The notes below the pieces were generated by a model. It was not told the origin of the DNA, searched no databases, and saw only the letters and a program-made list of their open reading frames with translations. From the NCBI RefSeq assembly GCF_003473485.1, contig NC_053043.1, forward strand, positions 36,804,576 through 36,868,575: a stretch of DNA of 64,000 nucleotides, given 5' to 3'. This DNA is from Medicago truncatula. Taxonomy: Eukaryota; Streptophyta; Magnoliopsida; Fabales; Fabaceae. Of the stretch, positions 42,878-54,900 are shown piece by piece. The position numbers were made by a program, and so were the translations under genes. Every line of letters starts with the position of its first letter. Within the stretch, counting starts at the first letter, position 1.

Positions 42878-45070
42878 CTATATCCTCAGTTCATCTAGGA
42901 AAGACTTGCCATCAAGTTTACGAGCAAACATATTCCTCAAGAATTCTTTTAGTCCAATTCTTTTGAAACGTGCTGGTGTTTCTTCAGTGATCAAGCTATT
43001 TGCAGGAGCCATCTCTCCATCATGTCTTGAAGTATAGAATGTTGCAATTGACATTCTTTCTTTTTCAGAGTTTACAATTGCTCGATGCTCGATACTTCGA
43101 TATATTCCGTTAGTTATAACCTAGCAACAAAATCCCGATGATTAATAAAAATATTATAAATCACACTAATCAAAATCGAATGATTAATACTACCTTCGAT
43201 CATACTTATAAAAAGAAAATTGGGACAACAAAAGTTTATGTATCTGATTCAATATTCAGTCTAGATACATAAACTTTTATTAATCTAACTTTCTCTTATA
43301 AATAGGACCGGAGGGAGTATCTTCCTACGGTCACTCTTCAACCGCAGAGAATCCATTTCTTTTCTCAAAAACCTTGATGAATGGATACATATGTATATAT
43401 GGTTACCTCAAGAATGTCCCCAATGTTAACAATGAAGGCATTAGGCAGGGGTTTAACAGGAACCCACATACCATCTTTCCTCACTTGGAGCCCTTCTACA
43501 TCATTGAGTTGTAGAAGGATAGTGAGTGCAGATCCATCTGAATGGGGTGTTAGGCCAATAACCTTTTCTGGTTGTGGACATGGAGGGTAATAGTTCATCC
43601 TCATTGATTGGACACCATCTTCAAAAAACATACTCATTTCTTTTTCATCCATTTTCAAAGCTTTTCCCATATAGTCAACAATAACCATAGATAACTTTTT
43701 TAGTTCGGTTGAGTAAAGCTCAAAAGTATCTCTGCATGACAAAGAACATAGGTTAAGCAAGCACGATTCAAACACAAACACGGTATACGAGTCGACACTG
43801 ACACGTCTACATCAATAATAATTTAAAATAAAATTAATTAACTGAATTAGTTATAGAGACTAAGTAACCACGCTCTTCGTACTTTAAATATCTAAATTGT
43901 TAAAGAATCTCTCACACCGGATGAGATATGGTCCAAAAATGATTTTATAAAGGAAGCAACTTCCACCTTACAATTAGGTTTTATATATGAGTTGGGCCAA
44001 ACAAAAATATTTTTAAATGATATCTAAGAAATTTATCTTAAGAGATAAACAATTTGGTCACATCACTACTTTTAGAGGCTTTAGTCACAACAGTTAATCA
44101 TTTCATCTTTTAATTTTTTTTATGTGTGTGTGCGTCCAATGATATTTTACTCAAGGTTGTGATCATGTAAGTATTTCTCATTTAAAATTGGTTGAATCAC
44201 CCGCTATTTTGTCATTATTACTCCAGAGAAAATAAGCTTATAAGTGGAAAACAATCCTCACTTTACAAACAAATTTTTTCAGGATCGAGTAAAGTTCAAC
44301 TCAAATCAAAGATAAATAGAGAGAGAACCTGATAGGAAGAGGAAGTTGTGGAAACAAGTGAGGCATTCTAGAGTGTTTAGGAAGGGTAGTCATAAAGAAA
44401 ATATCTGCCCAATCAAGCTTTTGTTCATCACTCACAACAAATGCTTGCCCAAATCCCTCCATATGTTGAGGAGTTTGCCAAAACTTTTTCTTCTCTGACA
44501 TTGGAAGGTTGAAGAAATCTTGAGTCTCCAACTTTACTTTCTCCACCAAGGAAGAACTAACATCATGATTTACCAGCTACTCCAATACACATTAACAAAT
44601 AATTAAATCACTTATAACTAAATTTCTTGAAATCAAAATCCAATAGTCATAAGTGTTATACTATCAATTGAAAACCGTAATTTCCGCCTCAATATAGAGA
44701 ATTTTGAGGTCTCTACAACAAGAACATTTTCCCGCAATATAAAAGTTTGCAAGTCAAGGCAACCATAATTTCAAATAATGATTTTAGTTAAGACATTGAA
44801 AGATATGTTAAGAGAAGAGACCTGAAAGAATCCCCAATCTTTGCAAGCAAGGTGAAGCTTAGACAATTCTAAACTCCCATATTCTAAAGAAAGCAATTTC
44901 TTCATATCAATAACTGGAATTTCAAGTATACTATTAGCTTCATTGATGACCAATTCATCGTGTTGAGACTGAATATATCTTGGTGGAACTGTTGAAATTT
45001 TTTCCTTAGCCAACTCTTGAACTGATGGTACCAGAAGAGAAGTTCCAGAGGGGTTCTTGATCTCTTCCAT
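42878..45070 (-). CDS. SRG1-like 2-oxoglutarate/Fe(II)-dependent dioxygenase, copy E
   Basis: Exons 45070-44822, 44576-44329, 43731-43407 and 43120-42878 splice in phase to 354 residues. Iron ligands His229, Asp231 (PHSD) and His286 are present; the 2-oxoglutarate pair is Arg296/Ser298 in ERMS rather than ERLS. Exon 1 matches copy D closely. Exons 2-3 with the intron between them are nearly identical to pseudogene A. Exon 4 differs from all other copies: it ends DELRI at a TAG (42878-42880), four residues shorter, with many substitutions ([18 protein letters not shown]). It is therefore a mosaic, probably made by exchange between array members. All catalytic residues are intact, so I expect an active enzyme of unknown substrate. 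Confidence 0.92.
43190..43317. mobile_element. Stowaway-like MITE in intron 3 of dioxygenase copy E
   Basis: It lies between TA dinucleotides, ends GGACCGGAGGGAG, and has CATACTTATAAAAAGAAAA and TTTCTCTTATAAATAG arms. Closely related to the copy at 55245. Confidence 0.65.
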
Positions 45071-45244
45071 GGTTCTACTCTATATTCTGAATTGTTCTCA
45101 CTAAACAAGTCAAATAAATTACGTCTAATGAGAGTGGTATACTTTGTATTTAGAATAAAATCTAGACTTATAATACAAACAATTAATGATTGATGACAGG
45201 ACACTAACTTTTTTTGGTTCAATCTTAATTTATCAAAATGAATT

Positions 45245-45250
<6 letters not shown>

Positions 45251-45306
<56 letters not shown>
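45251..45306. repeat. AT dinucleotide microsatellite
   Basis: About 28 perfect AT repeats, upstream of dioxygenase copy E. Confidence 0.9.
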
Positions 45307-45310
<4 letters not shown>

Positions 45311-45311
45311 G

Positions 45312-45440
45312 TACATAGACGAAATGACAAAACAATTATAAACTCACACACACAAGTGAAGGTACCGGGGTTCGAGCCCCGGTCATGACATTCGTCCTAA
45401 CAATTTCGACATTTTTATCAGTTGAGTTAGGACTTGTGGA
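45312..45440 (-). repeat. tRNA-derived SINE-like repeat
   Basis: On the minus strand it reads CCTAACTCAACTGATAAAAAT and then CCGGGGCTCGAACCCCGG, a box-B-like perfect palindrome. It abuts the AT microsatellite. Confidence 0.5.
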
Positions 45441-45636
45441 TAATTTATTTTATATTTTTTTTTAAATAAAAAACATGAGTAATATGTTGGAACATTTATG
45501 TGATGTGGGAAGAAAATTGAAAGATTTGAAGATTAAACATAAATCATTAGACTTTGAGCTAGTATGTGTTGTCTAAATTGAAAAATATAGTGTGAGGTCC
45601 CACATAAAATACAAACACATTAGTGTTTATATTATA

Positions 45637-45920
45637 CTTCTCCCATTTTAAAATGAGTGTCGTTTTAGTAAAAAAAAATAGTTTCAAAATGAATGTCACT
45701 CTCAGTTTCCAATGCAATAATAATTTTTCTTTTCAATTGTACCATTTAATTAATACTATGTTACACTACTTCCAAAACATTATTTTTTTCTTTAATGAAA
45801 AACAAACCAATAGTTGATTAGGATAATTTGGTAAAATTGTTAAGACATTTGACTATTTTATTCAATTCCTTAATATGCGTGCAATTGGTTAAAGCGACAC
45901 TCATTTTGAAACGGAGGGAG
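45637..45920. mobile_element. Stowaway MITE (284 bp)
   Basis: It lies between TA dinucleotides. The left end CTTCTCCCATTTTAAAATGAG is the inverse of the right end CTCATTTTGAAACGGAGGGAG, with AGTGTCGTTTTAG / AAAGCGACACT inside the arms. Confidence 0.75.
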
Positions 45921-46319
45921 TAGTACTTAATTTTAAAGTATCCGATAATGATTAAAAAATAGTAATTATATTTTTGCAAAAAAAATAGTAATCATTATTT
46001 GCGATAAGATTGAAAATCCAATTAGTTTGTTTCCTCCACTTTTACAGGTTATTTTCTCTTATCCACGGTAGTTAGCTTAATACCATGACATATGTGATAT
46101 TCTCGAACGATTAGCTACAATGTAGTGTTTAATCATACAGTTGTAACTGAACTAGTTTTATTATAGAGTAGCTATGGTTGATAGTCTAGCTTGCACAATT
46201 TAAAAAACCACCGTCGACAAACATCTTAAAAAGAACAATATGGTCGCGATTCAACTCAGTAGTAACTTTGGTGGTAAAAATTTCTTTTTCAAAATAAACT
46301 TTAAAAATCTAAATACAAC

Positions 46320-46750
46320 AGTTTAGAAATTCAAAAACCAACTAGATACATTATAGTGTTATTTAGTGGGTGAGCATAGAACTCACATCAATGATGACTT
46401 TTTCTTTTGTTACGCAATGATGATTTGTTTGATTAATGACAAATGGTACACTTTTATATTAGAATAAAATATGGAATTATAATCTAAATGATCAATAATT
46501 GACGACAAGACATTTTTTTGTTTAATCTTAATTTTTGCAGACGGACTTTTTTAAAAGACAAATGTTAGTATGTTAATGTGGGATAATGTTATGTTGTGGG
46601 TTTCACTCCTTAACTTCTCTATACTACAATCACCAAATCAACTTTACAACTATTTCCATGAAGTTAAATAGTTGAATTCAAGTAGTCAACGAGTTAAATC
46701 AATTGGGACACGAGAGAGTACTTGAGTTCAATTTTCACTGATTTTTGAAT
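46320..46750. repeat. Duplicate of the upstream region of dioxygenase copies D and E
   Basis: TAGAATAAAAT..GGAATTATAATCTAAATGATCAA (about 46455) and TTTGTTTAATCTTAAT (46520), then ACTTCTCTATACTACAATCACCAAATCAA (46612), parallel the order seen upstream of copy D (about 32980-33310). Copy E keeps the first part directly upstream (45145-45235). No coding exon is attached here. Confidence 0.55.
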
Positions 46751-47074
46751 TGGTCAATATTAATAGAAAAATGCTAGATAACATGAATCTCAATTTCACG
46801 AAAGCATTGAAGCAATTTTTAATTGGTTGATTTTTATTCCAGGATACTTTCGCTATAATTTCCTTCGCTATGTTTAGCAATGCTGATATTAATATTGTTA
46901 TTATTATGTTGAGACTGAAAATAGAACCCTCGACTTTCATATCACTTTGCTCCTTAACTTTCTCATGCCAACCATCAAATCAACTTCATATCGGCAACTA
47001 AAAAATCTTTGGTCAAACATTACTAATATGTATGTAGAGAGAAAGTCTTACTAAACAATTTTTTTTTATTCAAG

Positions 47075-47193
47075 TTGCCTATTGACTAAAGAAATTGATC
47101 TTAAATGTGAATAAGTGAAGCGTCTGGGGTTCGAACCTCACCCCTTGCTTATATTATGCATTATCCCTTATCAATTGAGTTAATCTCATAAGA
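47075..47193 (-). repeat. tRNA-derived SINE-like repeat
   Basis: It contains CTGGGGTTCGAACCTCACC and, on the minus strand, a TTAACTCAATTGATAAGGG box-A-like stretch. Confidence 0.5.
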
Positions 47194-47386
47194 CAGAAAC
47201 AAAAATAATTTAGTCACATCAATTAATATCATTTAATTTTTTTCTCTTTTAATTTTTTCAATATTATAAGTGTGCCCAAATAATTTTGATTTGAGGTTGT
47301 GACCATAGTAGACTTTCTCATACGTAGATCCTCGTGTTACAAGACTTCCTTTCTCATAAAACTATGTTCAGAAAAATAAAATGAGA

Positions 47387-47565
47387 AATGATATTTGTAC
47401 AACCACTTTGTGACAACTTTTAGACAACTTTCTCTCTCATACTCACATTATATTCTTACTCACTCTCTTCCTTTTTCTCTATCCATTGTTTTTGACCAAT
47501 GAAAAGAGAGAAAAAGAAGGTTGTCAAATAAATTGTACCAAATGGTTGTTCATATATCATTGTTC
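47387..47565. mobile_element. MITE with TTTGTACAACCA ends
   Basis: The left end AAATGATATTTGTACAACCA and the right end TGGTTGTTCATATATCATT are inverted. The CT-rich centre matches the element at 22332. Confidence 0.6.
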
Positions 47566-48515
47566 AAATAAAATTAGGGTGATAAACGTGTAAGATTATG
47601 ATTGTGACATTCGAGAATTTTAAATTGGTTTGGTGTGAATCTTTTAGCACATTTTTGTAAGAATGTGGTGGACAGTTGTGGGGTAAACATTCCTCAATAC
47701 AAAATTATCGTGAAGAAAAGTAAGGAAATATAAGTCAAGTAATAAATTAAAAAAACCAAATTGGCCACTCTTACATTGGTCTTTGGTTGATAAAGAAAGT
47801 CATGTTTGTTGCATCATATATGCACGCACTTTGAATTTGTTAACATCAATGTGATTGCTTAAGTCTTTTCACTTTGAATTTGTTACATCATATAACGACA
47901 TAGTTTGTTGCCTGCTTACCTTCTATTCAAGTATAAATAATAATTTATACAATTAATTACTAAATAAAGAATTCACAATTGGAGTTACCAAAATTCACAA
48001 CATTTTCCAAATTAATAGTAGTTGTAAAAAAACACTAAAAAATTAAATGGAATTTTAAATGAGAAGCATGAAAAACTTTTATAATGCATAGTCATAACTT
48101 GTATCTATGACTTTAAATTAGCAATGTCTTAGAACATATATCATCAACACTTGCCAGAAAAGTTTTGAATTGTAATAAATTTGTATAGGAAAATAAAGAT
48201 CAAGAAAGTCGGATTAGGATCCTCTCCATTTCACAAAATAAATGGAGTATGTAATTTGAAGAGAGGTAGACACAAAAAATAGATAATGGATCCTACTATT
48301 AAATGGATCACACCATCATTAATTATTTTATATTTTTTTTCAAACTATTAAGAAAGTCTTCAATAAATTTCCACAAAAATGCTCCAATTGAACATGTCTT
48401 AAACAATGTGTTCTTACTCAAATCAAATAATGAACTGAGTGAATGGATTGATGACATTCAATTTCATAGATTAATTTTATTTTCTAAATGTACGGACCAA
48501 ATAAGATAATATATA

Positions 48516-48809
48516 CTACCCCCGTCCCTAATTATAAGACCCTTTTGAAAAAATAATTTGTCCCTTTTTATAAGACTCTTTTGGTATTTCCATGTACATT
48601 AATTATTTCTTTACCAACATACCCTTATTTATTTTGCATTTTTTTCTTCAATCAACAATAAATATTATATTGAAAATATAAATTAACTCTCTCTCTTAAG
48701 GATAAAATTGTAAAAACAATAGTAATTATATACAAATTTAATACTACAACCAACTTTCTTAATCTCCGCAATTTTGGCAAAAGACTCCTATATTTAGGGA
48801 CGGAGGTAG
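48516..48809. mobile_element. Stowaway MITE (294 bp)
   Basis: CTACCCCCGTCCCTAA on the left is the inverse of TTTAGGGACGGAGGTAG on the right, between TA target dinucleotides. A truncated relative is at 20690. Confidence 0.8.
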
Positions 48810-48933
48810 TATGTTCTAAGGATCAAAATAGTGATTGACTCAAAAATTCAAGAATGAATGTGCATACATGATGCATCTATTTCTGAAGAATTACATTCAT
48901 AAGCAAGAAGGCTTACTACATTAGTAATATTGT

Positions 48934-51900
48934 TTATGGAACAGAGCTAAAAGTAGTAGGTTCTAAAGAATTAGGGCAATGGTAAAGAACAATAGGAGCT
49001 TCTACCTGCATCTTCATTTGATCAAACTTGAGTGCTAATATAGGTTTTGATAACATCACATAGGTGCTGAAGTTTTGTTTTTCATGATCTTTAGTCATAT
49101 GGATACTTCCTTCATAGTCTTGTAAAGATTGTTGATCTTTGTCATCAACATTTGTTAAAGGGAATGATCTTGAAACCTTCAAAGGCTTCACTGCTTGCAC
49201 CCTATTTTAATATGTCAAATAACACATAATGTGAATAGTATTCTATGCAATATTGAAAGTTTTAAATCATGGTCCGAATTTGTAGTCAAAACTATATGGT
49301 GGACGTAATCAGAATTTTAAATAACGGTCATGTGACAATCCATGGCAGTGCAGAGAATCGTGTTCAAATGTGGCCAATGTGGCCTCAATCGAAGTTACAT
49401 TGCAATTTTGGTGATATTAAAATCCATTGTGCCGCGGCACAGGTTAGAAGCACTGGGTTTTCTTTAAAATCCTGGCCGTAATATGAAAGTTTTGGAGGTA
49501 TTTGCAACAATTCGTGAATGCGATTACAGCCATACCAGTTGCAAATATGTACGCAATGTTTGGATTGTGTGCAGTCATGTAGTCAGTCACATTAGTGATC
49601 GTTAGATCAAGATCAGACGGTCCAAATTTCAACACCAAGATTTTTTTTATCATCCGATTTTGATCCAACCGCCACCGATGTGGCTGACTGCTTGAATTCA
49701 TAGGATTATGACTGAACGCAATCCAAATTCATCATCGGTTCACAGTGTTATTGTAAGTAGGGGCTAAACCTGCATTCAATCTGGCAAGAGTACTTAAGGA
49801 GGTTAGGATTAAACTCTGTGCCTCCACTGCAATTTTCAAAGAAAATGATTATTACTATTTGATAATTGAAGACACTTGTAGCAGAATGTCGAAAGATGAG
49901 TCAGTGAAATGATTTACCTAAAACTTGGAAGTGACATTTTAATTGTTGGCCCCATCCAACGGTCGAACCTCAAATCAGGAACTGCTATCAACATGCTTGT
50001 AATCAGTAAAACCTTATGTCATTACATTTAGAAGGGAAGCAACATGAATAAAACACAATGAAAAACAATTTTATGAAGCATTATTATTCCATTCCTAAAA
50101 TGTTTTAGTTTGTTTTTAGTCCCTATAACATTTTTATCAATTTGTTAATCTCCACATCTTACAAAAACAGGGCTAAAGCACCGTATAAAGCATAACTATG
50201 AAAACTGAAACAAAGGTATGAAATAAGTCATTCTGAAATTAACTAAACCACAAGAGACAATGGCATAAGCATTATAACAAAAGATGTATGACGAATCATC
50301 CAAATCAAATTTCACTTACCAGCACTTGTGAGACTTATATGACAAGGATCTGCTGCATCCAGAGATTTGATTTCAGTTACTTGAACATTTAGATGATCAT
50401 TGGGACTGCGGAACTCGGAACCTATTTGAACCATATTTGAAAATCCATTCCAGCCTCTTGATTGTCTTGAGACTGCTGAAATAGTCTGCTAAAACCATTT
50501 CAATTATATGAATGCCAAGTATATAGTCTAGACTTAAGAGAATTTGGACATTTTCTTGTCGTAGAAGGTGTTTGGAAGAGTTAAATGGAGTTTATCTTAT
50601 GACATAATCAATTATTTAGAAGACCTTACAAAAATGGTTTATATATAACACATGCCATGTTTGTTTTCATTTTTAATTAGATGGTAGAAACCAAGGTAGT
50701 CAGAGTCGAGATCCTGGGCAAGATCGGGGAGGGGTCACTAGATTGTGAATCAGGGGATCGTAACACGGATCATAAGATCCTACCAAATTTAAACTTTATA
50801 TATTGCATATCTATTCATACATATGCATATGAATCAACATAATTGACTAGAACAATAATTCCAAATAACACTTAAATTACTAAACAAAAACTGAAATTTA
50901 GGATCATAATATTCATAAAACAACTCTAACACTTAAAATAGTAACATATTACACCTAAAAACATCTTAAGAGACGCAAAACATTGGCAAATAACACCTAT
51001 AACAGAAAGAAAATAAAACACTTAAAAAACTTCAAAACATAACTGAAACAACTCCATGACAAAACATTAAAACTTAATTATAATTCTCTCAATTCCCAAA
51101 CACTTCATGTTGGAGTAGGTCATAATTACTCAGGGGATCATCATTTCCTCCATTTTATTATCTTCTTCATCTTCCAATTCATCTCTGCCTACACATTCAT
51201 CTCTACCTCCGTAATGTTTATCTTCTCAATTATGAACAAGAATGGCATCCTCATCCTCCTCAATTTGATATTGATTCACTTCAGCAAAGTCCTCGTCCAA
51301 AATTTCAGTGCCAATATCTTCTACATTTTCACTCATAATCCAATTATCATCAAAACCAAGGGTCATCAAACTCCATTTCAAGTGTTCCTCTTCCTAACGT
51401 TTTCTTAGCCAATCTCGAATTAGCCATGAAAAATATAACGTCATTCATGGTTTTCTGCTTCAAACGGTTCCTTCTTTTTGTATGCATCAGGAACAATAAT
51501 TGAAAAGAAATTAAGGCAAACAGGATGAAAACATTTTACTTTCACAATTGAATTATAATTTTTTTAAGTCTTATCATCTCAAATGCACTCCAGTTTCGTT
51601 CACACCCTGAGGAACTGCAGGTCTAGCTTAGTATGCGGATGTGCCAAAATCTAACACTTGAAAATCTACACCAGCAGATTGGTGGGATTCCGTGGGTTTG
51701 AGTATCCAGAGCTCCAAAGGTTTTCCATTCACATACTAAGCTTGACTAGTCGTTCCTCAGGGTGTGAACGAAACTGGAGCGCATTCGAGGTGGTAAATCT
51801 TCAAAAACTTATAATTAAATTGTAAAATGTTTTCATCTTGCTTGCCTTAATTTCTATAAATTTATTGTTCAATGTTCATACAAAAAGAAGGAACAGTTTG

Positions 51901-54900
51901 AAGCAAAAGCCGATGAATGACGTTGTATTTGTCACCGCTAATTCAAGATTGGCCAAGAAAAAGAAAGGGAGAAGAACACCTGAAATGAAGTTTGATGGCC
52001 TTGGTTCCGATGATGATTGGGTTATGAATGAAAGTGCAGAAGATGGTGGCACTAAAATTTTGGATGGAGACTTCGTATAAGTGAATCAACATTAAATTGA
52101 AGAGGATGAGGAATATTTAGGCGAAGATGAATTGGAAGATGAAAGTGAAGATGGAGATAATGGAGAAGACAATGAAAATGGAGGAAATGATGATCCCTTA
52201 AGTGATTATGACCTTCTCCAACATGAATTGTTTGGGAATTGAGAGAATTATGATTAAGTTATTATGTTTTGAAGCTTGTTTGTTTTCCTGTTCTAGTCTG
52301 GTGGCTGCATTGGGAGTTTTTCAATGTTTGTAACTGTCATTTGCTATTGTTTTGGGGTTTAAAGAATTGTTTGGTGTGATATGCAACGGTTTTGATTGTT
52401 TCAGTTGTTTTATGAATATTATTCTAAAGTTGTTTTATGAATATTATGATTCTAAATTTCAGTTTCTGTCAAGTGTTAAATGGTATTTGAAGTTTTTTTC
52501 TAGTAAATTATGTTGATTCATATGCATATTTTTGGTAGGATACTAGGATCATAATATTTTTAAATTTAGTAGGATCTTACAATCCGTATTACAATCTAGT
52601 GATCCCTCTCTAATCTTGCCTAAGATCTCGACTCCCACTGCCTTGGAGGAGAGGGCTTTAGAGGGCTAGAAATATAGAGGAAAATGGAAGGCTATTTTAC
52701 ATTGTTTGAAAGGATATTCTTTTAGAGCATGATAAATTAATTCTTAACATTAATATATTTTAATTTTAAGAATTGTAATAAAAACATAGATTGAATTTGA
52801 AGAAATTATATAAACCATTTAAAATCTTCGCAAATTTAACTTTTGAGATCCCCCAAATAAAGGGTATTTTGTTTTATGAAGAAAAATAAACCCCCTAGAA
52901 TCCTCCTCTCTCAAAATCGTCTATTTCTTTCAAGTACTCTTCCTCCATTCTTCTCTATACTCGCAAACAAAGCCTTACTGAAAATTTATCAACCTCAAAA
53001 GGTTAAATGCAATGATGCACTTGTTAAAGAAAATACCTTGGAAAATCTAGCCACTTGACTTGGAAGCCCCACATCCTGTAGAAAAAAAAAATGCTAGTTA
53101 CAACACCCAACACAAATATTTGGAAAATCTATCATCATCAATGGATTATTTTGAGACATTTATTAAACTTTATAATCTCCCTTCAGTTTAATGTAGAATT
53201 CAACAAAAAAAATTAACAATTGATAATACTTGTTTGGATGCATCCATAAATTATTTTTCTCTCACCTTTCTTCCATGAGAGCAAGCCTCATTGTTGTTCA
53301 CGTACACCCTTGTTGCCCATCTTTTCAGAAAAAATAAATAGATATAAGTCTCTAAAATAAAATACTTATATAGCAAGGGGAAAAAAATTACACATAAGTT
53401 TCCAATTGTAGCTGCCACTGGAAATATGATAAATAAAAATAAAATCTTGACTGATTGAAATGCTTAATCTTATGCAATGATTTGGATTGAAAGTATTATA
53501 AAAAAATAATTTCCAAAAAAGTTATATGGTGGAAAGAAAAAGAGAAGAAGACAAAATAGCATATTCCAATAGCTAAAAAAGTTTATGGCCACTATGATTT
53601 TACAATGTTACAACAACTATTTAGAAAAGTGCTTAAATCTACTTAATAACCTTAACCAAAATATAATAACTCAACCAGGTGCAATGGCCAGGTAGAATCA
53701 ATGTATCTGAATTTAAAAAGATTGTATTAAAAATTGGTGTATATTTTTTCCCATGATCATTAAAAACTTGTCAATATCAACAAAAAAGAAATATTTTGTC
53801 AAAAATGAAAAGATAAAATAAATTTTTAGATGACAAAATCGTTAAAAAGTGATGTACTCATTATGGATGGATCTAGGTTTTATATTATCAAATAAGAGAA
53901 AAATTTATTAAATGTTTTATATCTTTTTTTTTGTTAAGAAAATGTTTTATATTCTTACTAAGTTCTTATATCAAATACGGTGTATCTGGCTATGTATTTT
54001 ATTCAAATGTTATAGCTTTGATTATCAATGTTTTGCTGAACTTTGAAAATCATAGAAAACTTGATATAAATAGGAATTTAAAGATTATGCCTTGATAATA
54101 CTCTAGAAATATTTAGTCCTACAAAAGGCATGCATACAATACAAAAATTTGAATTGATACCAAAGTGTGTGCTACTTGAATATAAAGTTGTAGCACTAGT
54201 GAAGCATTGGAACTTGAATGAGATAAGATTTGTTATCCACTATGTAGGCTTGGTGGAACTTATCCATTTGATCAATCCAAAACCAATTTTGATTGGGCAA
54301 CTAACATGCAACAACATCAACTCATGTGGAAAACTAGATAGCAATCTTCTTCATTTCCTTAAAATAAATGGAGAATATCATGTAGGATGCTCTTATCTTT
54401 CTTACAAGAGAAAATTTATTTCAAAATTCACTCAATAAATGATGTATCTGATATATATTATAGACAATATCCACCATTTATTAAACGGAAATAATAGATT
54501 CAGCGAAAAGCAAATTCGTGAACAGTATCCGAATGTGTTGGCAAATTAATGGCCATTGGCAAATAAGATACTCTCTTTGGTATCTATTATAAAAGAAATG
54601 GTCATGTTAACCGGTACTTCCGAAGCACTAGTTAAGAAGTTAAAAAAGAGTACTAAGATCTTTTGAGTTTTGAAATGTATTTGTTCAATGACATGGGCAA
54701 CCATCATGCATTACAATCCTATTTAACTCATTCTTCTCCATCTTTTTTAATTACTAAATTAAATAATGAAATAAAATAAAATAAAAATGATATAATAATG
54801 CAAAAATAGAAATGAAAAGATAGAACATACGCGCATGATGTTGGGCGGTTCCAAACAAGTCCTGCAATCACAACAAGCTGCTACCGACACAAATTTCTAA

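Noticed and set aside
42837..43037. Plus-strand frame at gene E exon 4
   Set aside because: It is antisense to the last exon of dioxygenase copy E, which explains all of its codon structure.
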